Shown one piece after another: positions 21,018 through 29,712 of a DNA stretch of 64,000 bases (its first letter is position 1; every line of letters begins with the position of its first letter). The DNA is from DASQFQ01 sp963802905 (GTDB lineage Bacteria > Actinomycetota > Thermoleophilia > Solirubrobacterales > Solirubrobacteraceae). Where the stretch lies: contig CAWDKH010000021.1 in the NCBI GenBank assembly GCA_963802905.1, forward strand, positions 1 to 64,000, given 5' to 3'. The translations under genes and the position numbers were made by a program. Under the pieces are notes generated by a model, which saw nothing but the letters and a program-made list of their open reading frames with translations, searched no databases and was not told where the DNA came from.

Positions 21018-22214
21018 CTATGCGGCTGCGGCCAACGGCATCCCGGTCGGGGGCCGGAAGCCGGCGCGCAGCGCCGCTCGGCCGAGGATCCGCGCGGCGT
21101 CGCGCAGCTCCGACTTCGTGTGCGAGGCCATCACCGCGAGCCGCAACCGGGCACAGCCCTCGGCCACGTCCGGCGGGCGCACGGCGCCGACGTAGACGCC
21201 CTGCTCGAGCGCCAGCTCGGCGATCCGGACCGCCTGCGACGCGTCGCCGACGACGATCGAGATCAGGTGCGTGTCGGCGCCCGCCACGTCGAAGCCCTCG
21301 CGTGCGAGCTCGGTGCGCAGGAGGTCGGCGTTGGCCTGCAGCTTCTCGACCCGCCGCGGCTGCTCGACGAGCAGCTCGAGCGCCGCCATCGCGGCGGCGA
21401 CGGCCGGCGGCGGCACGGCGGTCGAGCACGAGAACGTGCGCGCGTGCGTCGCCAGGTAGCGCGCCAGCGTGCGGTCGCAGGCCGCGAAGCCGCCGGCCGC
21501 GCCGAGCGCGGTGCCGAGGCTGCCGGTGATCACGTCGACCTGCCCGCGCAGGCCGGCGGCGGCGACCGCGCCACCGCCGTCGGGCCCGATGGTGCCGAGC
21601 GCGTGCGCCTCGCCGACGAGCACGCGCACGTCGAAGCGGTGCGCGAGCGAGACGATCGCCTCGAGCGGTGCGGTGTCGCCGTCGAGCGCGAAGACGCCCT
21701 CGGTGACGATCAGCGCGGCGCGTCCGTCGGCGTTGCGCAGGCCCCACGCGAGGTGATCGACGTCGGCGTGGTCGTAGATGAACGTCTCCGCACCCGAGAG
21801 CCGGCAGCCGTCGACCACCGACGCGTGGTTGAGGGCGTCGGAGAACACGATCTCCCCGCGCTCGGCGAGCGCCGGGATGACGCCGAGCGTGGCGAGGTAG
21901 CCCGAGCCGAACAGCAGTGCGGCCTCGGTGCCGAGGAAGGTGGCGAGGCGCTCCTCGAGCCGCCGGTGCAGCGTCATCGTGCCCGCCCCGGAGCGCGCCG
22001 CCCCGGCGCCCGCGCCCCAGCGCATGGCGGCGTCGGCGGCCGCCTCGCGGACGCGCGGGTGGTCGGCCAGCCCGAGGTGGTTGTCGGAGCACAGCAGCAG
22101 GACAGGGCGGCCGTCGAGCACCACCCGAGGACCCTGTGGCCCGCTCACCATCCGCATCCGGCGATACAGCCCGAGCTCTTCGAGCTCGGCCAGGCGGTCC
22201 TCCACGTCGAGCAC
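21018..22214 (-). CDS. alpha-oxoamine synthase-like protein (BioF/KBL fold) lacking the PLP lysine
   Basis: Full-length relative (398 residues) of 8-amino-7-oxononanoate synthase and glycine C-acetyltransferase. Family landmarks are LLLCSDNHLGLADHPRVREA, RWGAGAGAARSGAGTMTLH, FGSGYLATLGVIPALA and SDALNHASVVDGCRLS. The position of the Schiff-base lysine (usually in a GTLGKALG-type motif) reads GSLGTALGAAGG, with ACC coding Thr. The pyridine-ring aspartate (usually DEAH) reads LVGEAHALGTIG, with Gly. Loss of both argues against normal PLP chemistry. GTG 22214 has a strong GGGAGG seven bases upstream. Divergent from a lipoprotein gene; it may be a pseudoenzyme. Confidence 0.78.
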   Translation of the reverse strand: MLDVEDRLAELEELGLYRRMRMVSGPQGPRVVLDGRPVLLLCSDNHLGLADHPRVREAAADAAMRWGAGAGAARSGAGTMTLHRRLEERLATFLGTEAALLFGSGYLATLGVIPALAERGEIVFSDALNHASVVDGCRLSGAETFIYDHADVDHLAWGLRNADGRAALIVTEGVFALDGDTAPLEAIVSLAHRFDVRVLVGEAHALGTIGPDGGGAVAAAGLRGQVDVITGSLGTALGAAGGFAACDRTLARYLATHARTFSCSTAVPPPAVAAAMAALELLVEQPRRVEKLQANADLLRTELAREGFDVAGADTHLISIVVGDASQAVRIAELALEQGVYVGAVRPPDVAEGCARLRLAVMASHTKSELRDAARILGRAALRAGFRPPTGMPLAAAA

Positions 22215-22279
22215 TGCGCCTCCCTTGGTGTGGTTGCCGGGAAGGTACGGCCGACCCCGGACGGTGCAGGGTCGCGCGC

Positions 22280-22292
22280 TACCGTGCGGCGC
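22280..22292 (+). promoter_or_regulatory. leaderless promoter of lipoprotein gene
   Basis: TACCGT (22280-22285) is followed after seven bases by ATG 22293, with no Shine-Dalgarno sequence between. Confidence 0.5.
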
Positions 22293-22853
22293 ATGCACGC
22301 CCGCCCGCTTGTCCTCATCCTCGCCCTCGCCGCGCTGGTCGGCGGCTGTGGCGGCGACGGCGATTTCAAGGGCGAGGCGGACTCGCTTTCCGACTACTCG
22401 ACCTACAAGCGCGACGGCGTCAGCGTCGCCTACCCCGAGGGCTGGAAGGTCCAGCGGCGCCAGGACTCCGACGGCGGCTCGAGCACGCGGATCACGCCGC
22501 CCGACGCGAAGAAGACGCCGTTCGGCCTGATCCTGCTGTCGGCCTCACCTCACGCGGAGAAGCGCTTCAAGGCCTCGATGAAGGGCCGCCGCGCGGTCAT
22601 GAAGGCCGTCTCGAACGCGAAGCTCGACTCCGACGAGAAGGTCGAAGTGCCGGGCGCCAAGGAGGCGCACCGCTTGAAGGCGACGGTGCCCCCGAAGGAG
22701 GGCACCGATCCCGTCGAGATCAAGGCCGACTCGCTCGACCTCCTCCGCAATGACGGCGACACGCTCACCGTGGTCGTCGCCGCGCCCCAGCGCGACGGCG
22801 ACGACGAACTCGATCCCGCGAAGGTGATCGAGTCCGTGCGGCTCTCCGGCTAA
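22293..22853 (+). CDS. predicted lipoprotein of unknown function
   Basis: 186 residues. The signal is MHARPLVLILALAALVGGCG, with the lipobox cysteine in GGC, so the mature protein should be lipid-anchored outside the membrane. The body has YKRDGVSVAYPEGWKVQ, a pattern seen in secreted PsbP-like or 'DUF1795-like' lipoproteins, but I cannot name the family with confidence. Rich in Lys and Asp. The stop TAA overlaps the stop of the convergent secreted gamma-glutamyltransferase, so the two genes leave no space for separate terminators. Confidence 0.72.
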   Translation: MHARPLVLILALAALVGGCGGDGDFKGEADSLSDYSTYKRDGVSVAYPEGWKVQRRQDSDGGSSTRITPPDAKKTPFGLILLSASPHAEKRFKASMKGRRAVMKAVSNAKLDSDEKVEVPGAKEAHRLKATVPPKEGTDPVEIKADSLDLLRNDGDTLTVVVAAPQRDGDDELDPAKVIESVRLSG

Positions 22854-24626
22854 CCCGGTTTGACGACCATCGCCGACCCGCCGCCGCGGCGCGTCGGCTC
22901 GGCGGCGGCCTGCTGGCGCCCGCCGTGCAGGAACGCGATGCCGGTCGCCACCCCGATGTACTCGACGTCCTTGAACACGTGCCCACGCGCCTCCAGCGCG
23001 GCGCCGTCCTGCGCGCGGAACGCGGGCTCGGCATCGGAGGTGGCGCTGTTGCGCTGCGAGGCGCGCGGCGCCGCGAGCGCGTCGGGCAGGCTCATCCCGA
23101 AGTCGATCTTGTTGACGAGGATCTGCAGCACCGTCGTGATGATCGTCGAGCCGCCGGGCGAGCCGAGCGCGAGCACGGGCCGGCCGTGGTCGAAGACCAA
23201 CGTCGGGGCCATGCTCGAGCGCGGGCGCTTGCCCGCGGCCGGCGAGTTCGCCGTGCCGGTGGTGAAGTTGAAGTCGGTCAGCTCGTTGTTGAGCAGGAAG
23301 CCGCGGCCCGGCACGGTGATGCCACTGCCGCCGATCTGCTCGATCGTGAACGTGTAGGTGACGACGTTGCCCCAGCGGTCGGCGACGGTCAGGTGCGTCG
23401 TCGAGGGGCCCTCGTCATCCGAGCTCGGCTTGCCGTGGCCACCCGTGGCCGCCGCCGTTGTAGGGCCACGGGTCGCCTGGGGTCGCCACTGCGGTCGGCG
23501 CGGTCGTGTTGACCAGCGGGCGCCGCTCGGCGGCGAAGCCGTCGGACAGCAGGCCGCGCAGCGGGACGGACGGCGTGACGAAGGCGGGATCGCCCACGTA
23601 CTGCCCGCGGTCCGCGTAGGCGAGCTTCGAGGCCTGGAGGTACTGGTGCAGCTTGTCGGTGCGCGACTCGGTGCGCGGGAAGCCCTCCATGATGTTGAGC
23701 GCCTCGCCGATCGTGGAGCCGCCGGAGGACGGCGGCGCCATGCCGTAGATGTCGAGCCCGCGGTAGCCGATCTTGGTCGGGTCGCGGCGGATTGCGTTGT
23801 AACGCTCGAGGTCGCGAGGGGTCATCGAGCCCGCGTGGATCGTGTGCGGGCGATCCGAGTCCGCCGCCACCGGCGGATGCTGGACGGCCTGCGAGATGTC
23901 GCGGGCGATCCGGCCCTCGTAGAAGTTGTCCGGGTCCTCGCCGATGCGCTCGTAGGTCTTCGCCATGTCCGGGTTGCGCTGGACGGCGCCGACCGGCTTG
24001 GCGGTCTGCGCGGGCGTCAGGTACAGCTTGCGGCTGGGCGTGAAGTCGTCGAACAGGTTGGCGTTGGCGGTGACCTGCTGGTTGAACGTCTCGTCGATGC
24101 GGAAGCCCTTGCGACCGATCCGCTCGGCGGGCCGCAGCAGCGAGGACAGTCGCTTGGTGCCGTAGCGGTTGAGCGCGGTCTCCCACCCGCGCACGGTGCC
24201 GGGGACGCCGACGCTGAGGCCGCCGGCGCGTGCCTCCTCGAACTGCGCGGGAACGGAGGAGTTCCACTGCGCGAAGGCGTCCTCCTTCAGCCCGCCCGGC
24301 GCCGTCTCGCGCGAGTCGACCGTGTCGACCCGGCGGTGCTTGGCGTCGTAGATGACCATGAAGCCGCCGCCGCCGATCCCGCACGAGAACGGCTCGACGA
24401 CGCCGAGCACGCCGGCTGCGGCGACCGCAGCGTCGACCGCGTTGCCGCCGGAGCGCAGGACGTCGACTGCGGCCTTCGTCGCCAGTGGATCGATGCTCGC
24501 TGCAGAGCCGCCGGTGCCTTCGGCGGTCGGTGTCTTCGGTGGCTCTTGGACCTGCGCTCCTGCGGGGAACGCGGCGACCAGCGCCATCAGAACAGCAACG
24601 AGTACGAGACCAGCGATACGCGACAT
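22850..24626 (-). CDS. ggt: gamma-glutamyltransferase, secreted, one frameshift
   Basis: Classic gamma-glutamyltranspeptidase of about 590 residues with a Sec signal (MSRIAGLVLVAVLMALVAAF to GAQ), so it acts outside the cell on gamma-glutamyl compounds such as glutathione. Large-subunit segments include GGNAVDAAVAAAGVLGVVEP, GIGGGGFMVIYDAKHRR and VDSRETAPGG; the self-cleavage and nucleophile threonine is in GPSTTHLTVADRWGNVVTYT. The small subunit has GSGITVPGRGFLLNNELTDF and LALGSPGGSTIITTVLQILV. One indel near 23447, at a local GTGGCC repeat, splits the frame. ATG 24626 has a GGGAGGAG site. Confidence 0.93.
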
Positions 24627-24659
24627 CAGACGACTCCTCCCGGGGATACGAGAGTTCGC

Positions 24660-25256
24660 CTACCCCGCGACGGGTTGGTTCAGACGGCGGGCTGAGAGCC
24701 GGACGTGCAGGTGATCGTCGTGGTAGACGAGCGGCGTCACGACACCGCGGCGCCCGCTCAGGCGCACGTTCGGGCCGACGTAGACCTTGATCGCGCCGAA
24801 CGCGACGAAGCGGTCGACGAGCTCCTGCGCGGCGACGCGGTCGACCTGATCTGGGCGCCGCGCCGCTCGCTCGAGGCCGTCGATGCGGGGGTAGTAGACG
24901 TCGACGTCGAGCCCGGTCTGGTGCGACGCGTGGCCGAGCCCGCCGTAGCGCCGGCCGAAGAAGCCGCCGTGGCGGCGCGACAGGTCCCCGACCAGCACGC
25001 GGGGCGCGTCGGGGTGCGCGTCGTGGTAGGCGCGCAGCACGAGCTCGGTGGTGTCGATCAGCTTGCGCGTGCCCCAGCGGCGCGCGCCGCGGTTCGGCGT
25101 CTGCTTGAGCACCGGGTCCCAGGTCACGAAGTCGAACGACTCGGCGGGGAGCTGCACGCCCTGCTCGAGCACGCCCGTCGCGTGCGCAGGGGCCGGCAGC
25201 GCCGCCGCGACCGCCAGCGCCGCGAGAACGAACCCGCCTCTTACCGCCCCTGCCAT
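24660..25256 (-). CDS. penicillin-insensitive murein endopeptidase-like (M74/MepA)
   Basis: Secreted 198-residue protein with a signal peptide (VLAALAVAAALPAPAHA). The LAS-type zinc site of M74 peptidases is visible: GHASHQTGLDVDVYYPR gives the first His and Asp, and YHDDHLHVRLS gives the HxH. VGDLSRRHGGFFGRRYGGLG precedes them. Such enzymes cut D-Ala to diaminopimelate cross-links in murein. It is shorter than E. coli MepA (about 270 residues). ATG 25256 overlaps the 3' end of the enoyl-CoA hydratase gene. Confidence 0.85.
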   Translation of the reverse strand: MAGAVRGGFVLAALAVAAALPAPAHATGVLEQGVQLPAESFDFVTWDPVLKQTPNRGARRWGTRKLIDTTELVLRAYHDAHPDAPRVLVGDLSRRHGGFFGRRYGGLGHASHQTGLDVDVYYPRIDGLERAARRPDQVDRVAAQELVDRFVAFGAIKVYVGPNVRLSGRRGVVTPLVYHDDHLHVRLSARRLNQPVAG

Positions 25257-26041
25257 TCGGGAGCCCGCTTCTCCGCGAATGCGCGCACACCTTCGTAGAA
25301 GTCCTCCGAGCGGAAGCACGCCTCGCGCAGCGCGACGAGCTCCTCCTCGACTTCGGGGTCGAGCCGCCCCTCGGCGGCCAGCAGCTCGGTGATCACGCGC
25401 TTGTTGCCGGCCAGCGAGAGCGGCGCGTTGGCGGCGATCTCCGTCGCGTACGCGAGGGCGCGCTCGGCAAGCTTCTCGGGCGGGGTGATCTCGGTGACCA
25501 TCCCCCATTCCAACGCGGTGGCGGCGCTGACGTTGCGGCCGGTGAAGAAGAGGTCGCGGGTGCGGGTGACGCCGATGGCGTCGATGAACTTGCGCAGGCC
25601 GGTGTGGGAGTAGACGAGGCCGAGCTTGGCCGGCGGCATGCCCAGCTTGGCGCCGGTGGCGGCCATGCGCAGGTCGCAGGTCAGTGCCAGCTCGAGCCCG
25701 CCGCCGATCGCGTGGCCGTTGAGCGCGGCCACGGCGGGATAGGGGAACGCCTCGAGCGCCGCGATCGCGTCGTGGAACGGGTGGGCGACGAGCGACTCGG
25801 CCTGGTGGGCGAACGCGTCCGTCGGCAGCCCGCCGATGTCGTAGCCGGCGGAGAACACGGGACCTTCGGCGGTCAGGATCAGGCAGCGAGCGTCGTCGAG
25901 CTCGCGGACCGTCCGGGCGAGCGCGTCGAGGATTGCGTGGTCCAGCGCGTTGCGCTTCTTCGGGTTGTCGATCGTGAGCCGTGCGACGTGCGGGGCGGGA
26001 CGGTCGAGCCGGAGCTTGCCGTCGGCGAGGCGCTCCGTCAC
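25241..26041 (-). CDS. enoyl-CoA hydratase/isomerase family protein
   Basis: Crotonase-fold enzyme of 266 residues. The oxyanion-hole segments are GPVFSAGYDIGGLP and LNGHAIGGGLELALTCDLRM; NPKKRNALDHAILDAL and FAEKRAPEWQGR (C-terminus) are typical. The exact reaction (hydration, isomerisation or decarboxylation) is not decided by sequence. GTG 26041 overlaps the stop of the biotin carrier gene by 4 bp, so the two are probably coupled and may serve one acyl-CoA carboxylation route. Confidence 0.9.
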   Translation of the reverse strand: MTERLADGKLRLDRPAPHVARLTIDNPKKRNALDHAILDALARTVRELDDARCLILTAEGPVFSAGYDIGGLPTDAFAHQAESLVAHPFHDAIAALEAFPYPAVAALNGHAIGGGLELALTCDLRMAATGAKLGMPPAKLGLVYSHTGLRKFIDAIGVTRTRDLFFTGRNVSAATALEWGMVTEITPPEKLAERALAYATEIAANAPLSLAGNKRVITELLAAEGRLDPEVEEELVALREACFRSEDFYEGVRAFAEKRAPEWQGR

Positions 26042-26250
26042 TCGAGCACGACGAGGGCGTCGCCCTCGGAGACCGACTGCCCCTCCTGGCAAAGGATCTC
26101 GGCGACCCGCCCTTCGTCCTCGGCCTCGACGGGCATCTCCATCTTCATCGACTCGAGGATCACGACCGTGTCGCCCTCCTCGACCGTGTCGCCCACTTCC
26201 ACCTCGATCTTCCAGACGGTGCCCGTGATGTGGGCCTCCACGTTCGCCAC
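26038..26250 (-). CDS. biotin/lipoyl attachment carrier protein (biotin carboxyl carrier)
   Basis: A stand-alone 70-residue carrier domain. The biotinylation lysine is in ILESMKMEMPVEAE, and the second half carries the swinging-domain pattern EGRVAEILCQEGQSVSEGDALVVLE with a Cys not usual in the family. It would carry carboxyl groups between a biotin carboxylase and a carboxyltransferase. A carboxyltransferase is encoded 18 kb away (44211-45764); no biotin carboxylase is in the window. ATG 26250 heads a minus-strand operon; a possible promoter is TTCGAC (near 26317) with TATCGT (near 26285). Confidence 0.88.
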   Translation of the reverse strand: MANVEAHITGTVWKIEVEVGDTVEEGDTVVILESMKMEMPVEAEDEGRVAEILCQEGQSVSEGDALVVLE

Positions 26251-26537
26251 AGCCGCTCCCTTTTCGCCTCGGGTGGTGGCGGGACGATAGTGGCTCGCCC
26301 GTCGGTCGAACCGCTGGAGACGATCTTCCGCCCGCCGGTCGGTGGTCGCTGCGGCGGGGTCGGGGCATCATTCTCATCGTCCCGCCGGTGCTCAGAAGGT
26401 CCTCCTCCTCAAGAGCCAGGCCGGTGGGTCACCTGCCGCATCGTGCGCCGGGGAGGGACAGCCCCGGCGCACGAGGCAGGCATCTCCTTGTCTCCTCTCG
26501 AGACAGACCGGGTACCCTCTCCGCCCGAAGGGGAGAG
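26251..26537 (+). promoter_or_regulatory. structured leader upstream of plsC
   Basis: Non-coding, between divergent genes. On the plus strand it holds three hairpins. First, CCTGCC (26432-26437) and GGCAGG (26475-26480) enclose TCGTGCGCCGGGG (26441-26453) paired with CCCCGGCGCACGA (26462-26474), a 19-bp stem with a 3-nt bulge. Second, TGTCTC pairs with GAGACA near 26489-26506. Third, CTCTCC (26517-26522) pairs with GGAGAG (26532-26537), which buries the ribosome-binding site right before ATG 26538. I match it to no known riboswitch class. It looks like a regulatory 5' leader, possibly temperature- or ligand-controlled. Confidence 0.55.
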
Positions 26538-27317
26538 ATGCCAGAAGAGCTCGCGAGCATGAAGGCGCAGGTCTACAAAGACCCGCGTCCCAAGGAGTAC
26601 TTCGACCGTTTCCATGAGCGGTCGCGCACGCGCGAGCCCGATTGGGTCTACGAGGTCGTGCGGACGCTGACCTCGCTGTACGCCTGGACGTTCTTCCGCG
26701 CGCGTGGAATCGCCGCCGAGAACGTGCCGACCGGGCCGGTGATCATCGCCCCGAACCACTTCTCGTTCATGGACCACTTCTTCGTCGGCGCGTTCATCCG
26801 GCGGCGGGTGCGCTTCATGGCGAAGTCGCAGCTGTTCGCGCGGCCGATGCAGTTCGTCTACACGCACGGCGGCGTGTTCCCCGTGCGGCGCGGCTACCGC
26901 GACGCGGACGCGTTCATCACCGCGAACTCGATCCTCGAGCGCGAAGGGCTGATCGTCATGTACTGCGAGGGCGGCCGCTCGCGCACCGGCAAGCTCTCCG
27001 ACCAGCCCAAGCGCGGCATCGGCCGGCTGGCGCTCGAGTCGGGCGCGACCGTGGTCCCGGCCGCGATCCACGGCTCCTCGAAGGTGCGCAACTGGAAGCG
27101 CCTGCAGTTCCCGAAGGTGACCGTCCAGTACGGCGAGCCGATGCGCTGGGAGGCAATCGCGGAGCCGACCAACGATCAGCAGCAGCAGGTCGCGAACGAG
27201 ATCTTCCACCAGATCCGCGGGCTCTACGCGGGGCTGGATTCGCTGGGCCGCAAGGGTGTCGCCCAGCAGCTGCGCGAGGCGCGCAGGGCCGCGCGGCGCT
27301 CTCGCGCTACCGCCTGA
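26538..27317 (+). CDS. 1-acylglycerol-3-phosphate acyltransferase (PlsC family)
   Basis: Membrane-associated acyltransferase of 259 residues. Motif I (acyl transfer) is APNHFSFMDHFF, with His and Asp in NHxxxxD spacing. Motif II is GVFPVRRGYRDADAF, motif III is YCEGGRSRTGKL and motif IV is VVPAAIHGSS. The family adds an acyl chain to lysophosphatidic acid in phospholipid synthesis. ATG 26538 follows a GGGGAGAG site that is sequestered in a hairpin, so initiation may be controlled. Monocistronic, convergent with the RTX protein gene. Confidence 0.9.
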   Translation: MPEELASMKAQVYKDPRPKEYFDRFHERSRTREPDWVYEVVRTLTSLYAWTFFRARGIAAENVPTGPVIIAPNHFSFMDHFFVGAFIRRRVRFMAKSQLFARPMQFVYTHGGVFPVRRGYRDADAFITANSILEREGLIVMYCEGGRSRTGKLSDQPKRGIGRLALESGATVVPAAIHGSSKVRNWKRLQFPKVTVQYGEPMRWEAIAEPTNDQQQQVANEIFHQIRGLYAGLDSLGRKGVAQQLREARRAARRSRATA

Positions 27318-27350
27318 CGGCCCGCGGACGGCGGCTCGAAGCGGCGGCGT

Positions 27351-29612
27351 CTACCGCCGCACGTCCTCGCAGCTGCTCGCGACGACGTCGTCGTTGTCGG
27401 CGAACACGACGTCCGCGCCCGGGCCGCAGTCGATGCGGTCGACGGCGCCGTCGACCTCGGAGATGCGGTCGTCGCCCTCGCCGCCCTGGATCGTGTCGCC
27501 GTCCTGCGTGCCGGAGATGACGTCGTTGCCCGGGCCGCCGTCGACCTGGTCGGTGCCGTAGCCGCCCTCGATCGTGTCGTTGCCCTCGTTGCCGAGCACG
27601 ATGTCGTTGCCGAAGCGGCCGAACATGTCGTCGTCGCCGGTGCCGCCGTGGAGGATGTCGTCGCCGTCCTCCCCGTCGACGTAGTCGCTCTCGTCGTTGC
27701 CGAACAGCTCGTCGTTGCCGTCCTGGCCGAACAGGGAGTCGGCCGCGGCGGTGCCGAACAGCGTGTCGTTGCCCGGGCCGCCACGGATGACCGAGGGCGG
27801 CGTCGCGTCGGTGGCCGGCTCCGGCGGGATGCGGACGACCTCCTCGCAGCTCGTGAGGTCGTCGCGGTCGGGCGCGGTGTCCTCGACGTAGGCGATGTCG
27901 TGGCCGGTGCCGCAGGAGACCTCGTCGGCGCTGTCGTCGGCGACGCGGACGATGTCGTTGCCGCGGCCGGCGTTGACGACGTCCTCGCCCGGGCCGCCGA
28001 TGACGGTGTCGGCGCCGTCGCCGCCTGAGACGCGGTCGTCGTCGGAGCCGCCGTCGACCACGTCGGCACCGTCGGAGCCGTAGGCCTTGTCGCGCCCGGC
28101 GTCGCCCTTGACGCGGTCGTCGCCGTCGCGGCCGAACAGGTGGTCGCCGGCGCGGCCGCCGTCGATCGCGTCGTTGCCGGCGCCGCCCTCGATCCGCTCG
28201 GAGCCCGACTCGCCGAGCAGCGTGTCGTCGCCGTCGCCGCCGTCGACCATGCGGTCCGAGCCGCGGCCGCCGCGGATGAGGTCGTTGCCGGGGCCGCCGG
28301 AGAGCAGCGCGTCGTTGCCGAGGCCGGCCTCGATGATCACGTCGTCGCCCTCGCCGCCGGTGATGGTGTCGTCGGCGTCGCCACCGTCGAGGCGATCGTT
28401 GCCAGGGCCGCCGGCGAGCTGGTCGTTGGACTGCCCGCCGTCGCCGAAGTCGTTGCCGGCGCCGAGGTCGAGGACGTCGTTGCCGGCCGCGCCGAACGCC
28501 CGGTCGTCGCCGTCGCCGCCGTCGAAGATGTCGCTCCCGGTGCTGCCGGACAGCGTGTCGTTGCCCGGTCCGCCCTCGAGCAGGTCATCGGCGCGCCCGG
28601 CGCGCAGGAGGTCGTCGCCGCCGAGCCCGATCAGCCGGTCGCGGCCGCGCGTGCCGTTGAGGATGTCGTTGCCCTCGGTGCCGGTGATGACGGCGAGGCC
28701 GGGCTGGACGGCGAGCGCGAGCGGGCGCGCGGCGACCTTCACGACGCGCAGGCGGCGGTAGCTGAAGGCCGAGAGGATCGAGATCGTGCGGGCGCCGCGA
28801 TCGCCGACGTAGATGCGGACGCCGTCGGGCGACCAGGCCGGTGCGCCCGGGCCGCGGCCGGTGCGCGGGGTGGCGATCACGCGGCGGCGGCTGAGGTCGA
28901 CGACCGCGGCGCGCAGCTTGCGCCCGCCGGAGGCGACGAACGCCCGGCGGCCGAGGATGGCGATGCCGCCGCCGCCGCGCTTGCGACCGAGCTTGATCGC
29001 ACGGCCGAGCGTGCCGCTGACCGGGTTGAGCGGGACGAGCCGCCGGCCGGCGGAGATCCAGGCGCGGTCGCCGGCGTCGAAGGCGATCGCGCCGGCGCCC
29101 TTGACGCGCGCGCGGCGGCGGACGCGCAGGGTGGTGAGGTCGGCCACGACGACGCGGTTGCGCAGCGTGGCGATCGCGCGTGTGCCGTCGGGCGTGACCG
29201 CGAGGGCGCGAGCCGTGCCGGGGAGCCGGATCGCGGCCAGCGGGCGCAGCGTGGCGGCGTCGATGATGTCGAGCGCGCGGCCCCGCGTCGCGTACACCCG
29301 CGCGCCGTCGGGCGCGACGGCGACGGTCGTCGCGGTGCCCCGCAGCGCGGCCCGGCCCGCGACGGCGCGCGAGGCGAGATCGATCGCGGTCACGCCGCGG
29401 CCGGCGGCCACGTACGCGCGCGAGCCGTCAGCGGCAGTCGCGACCGCCCGCGCGCGGCCGGGGAGGGCGACTCGCGCGGCGACCCGGTTGGTCGTGACGT
29501 CGAGCAGCGCGGCCTGCGGCCGGTCGACGGCCACGACGACGACGCGCGCGTGAGCCGCGGCGGCGGGGGCGAGGAGGGCGAGCGCGAAGACGATCGCGAA
29601 GAGGCGGCGCAT
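27351..29612 (-). CDS. secreted YVTN beta-propeller and RTX calcium-binding repeat protein
   Basis: 753 residues in three parts. A signal peptide MRRLFAIVFALALLAPAAAAHA comes first. Residues about 25-310 are YVTN-like propeller repeats (GRARAVATAADGSRAYVAAG, TATTVAVAPDGARVYATRG, GTARALAVTPDGTRAIATL). The rest is about 35 RTX nonapeptides of GGxGxDxxx type, such as GGPGNDTLSGSTGSDIFDGG, which bind calcium as a beta roll. A linker near IPPEPATDATPPS splits the RTX part in two. RTX proteins of diderms use type I secretion; this one has a Sec signal instead. Function is probably structural or adhesive at the surface. No enzyme domain seen. Confidence 0.88.
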   Translation of the reverse strand: MRRLFAIVFALALLAPAAAAHARVVVVAVDRPQAALLDVTTNRVAARVALPGRARAVATAADGSRAYVAAGRGVTAIDLASRAVAGRAALRGTATTVAVAPDGARVYATRGRALDIIDAATLRPLAAIRLPGTARALAVTPDGTRAIATLRNRVVVADLTTLRVRRRARVKGAGAIAFDAGDRAWISAGRRLVPLNPVSGTLGRAIKLGRKRGGGGIAILGRRAFVASGGRKLRAAVVDLSRRRVIATPRTGRGPGAPAWSPDGVRIYVGDRGARTISILSAFSYRRLRVVKVAARPLALAVQPGLAVITGTEGNDILNGTRGRDRLIGLGGDDLLRAGRADDLLEGGPGNDTLSGSTGSDIFDGGDGDDRAFGAAGNDVLDLGAGNDFGDGGQSNDQLAGGPGNDRLDGGDADDTITGGEGDDVIIEAGLGNDALLSGGPGNDLIRGGRGSDRMVDGGDGDDTLLGESGSERIEGGAGNDAIDGGRAGDHLFGRDGDDRVKGDAGRDKAYGSDGADVVDGGSDDDRVSGGDGADTVIGGPGEDVVNAGRGNDIVRVADDSADEVSCGTGHDIAYVEDTAPDRDDLTSCEEVVRIPPEPATDATPPSVIRGGPGNDTLFGTAAADSLFGQDGNDELFGNDESDYVDGEDGDDILHGGTGDDDMFGRFGNDIVLGNEGNDTIEGGYGTDQVDGGPGNDVISGTQDGDTIQGGEGDDRISEVDGAVDRIDCGPGADVVFADNDDVVASSCEDVRR

Positions 29613-29712
29613 CGGGGTCCCCAACCCGGCGACCGCGACCGGGTTGCGGCAACCCTCGACCAGGGGTCAGGCGGGTGGGCGCGGATCAGGGTTGAGGGTT
29701 AGCCTCCGCTCC
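29613..29712. promoter_or_regulatory. divergent intergenic region with nested inverted repeats
   Basis: Between the RTX gene (minus) and an SDR-like gene (plus). AACCCGG (29622-29628) pairs with CCGGGTT, and the overlapping GGGTTG-CGG-CAACCC forms a second palindrome near 29640-29654. TAGCCT at 29700-29705 is followed after seven bases by GTG 29713, a leaderless promoter pattern for the plus-strand gene. Confidence 0.5.

Noticed and set aside
26401..26540. Known riboswitch (cobalamin, c-di-AMP, ZTP, SAM) upstream of plsC
   Set aside because: None of the conserved boxes of those classes could be found; only the pairing is clear, so it is reported as an unclassified leader.
27400..28700. Short-period DNA repeats resembling a CRISPR or minisatellite
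   Set aside because: The periodicity follows the RTX nonapeptide codons of the secreted protein; there are no identical repeats with unique spacers.
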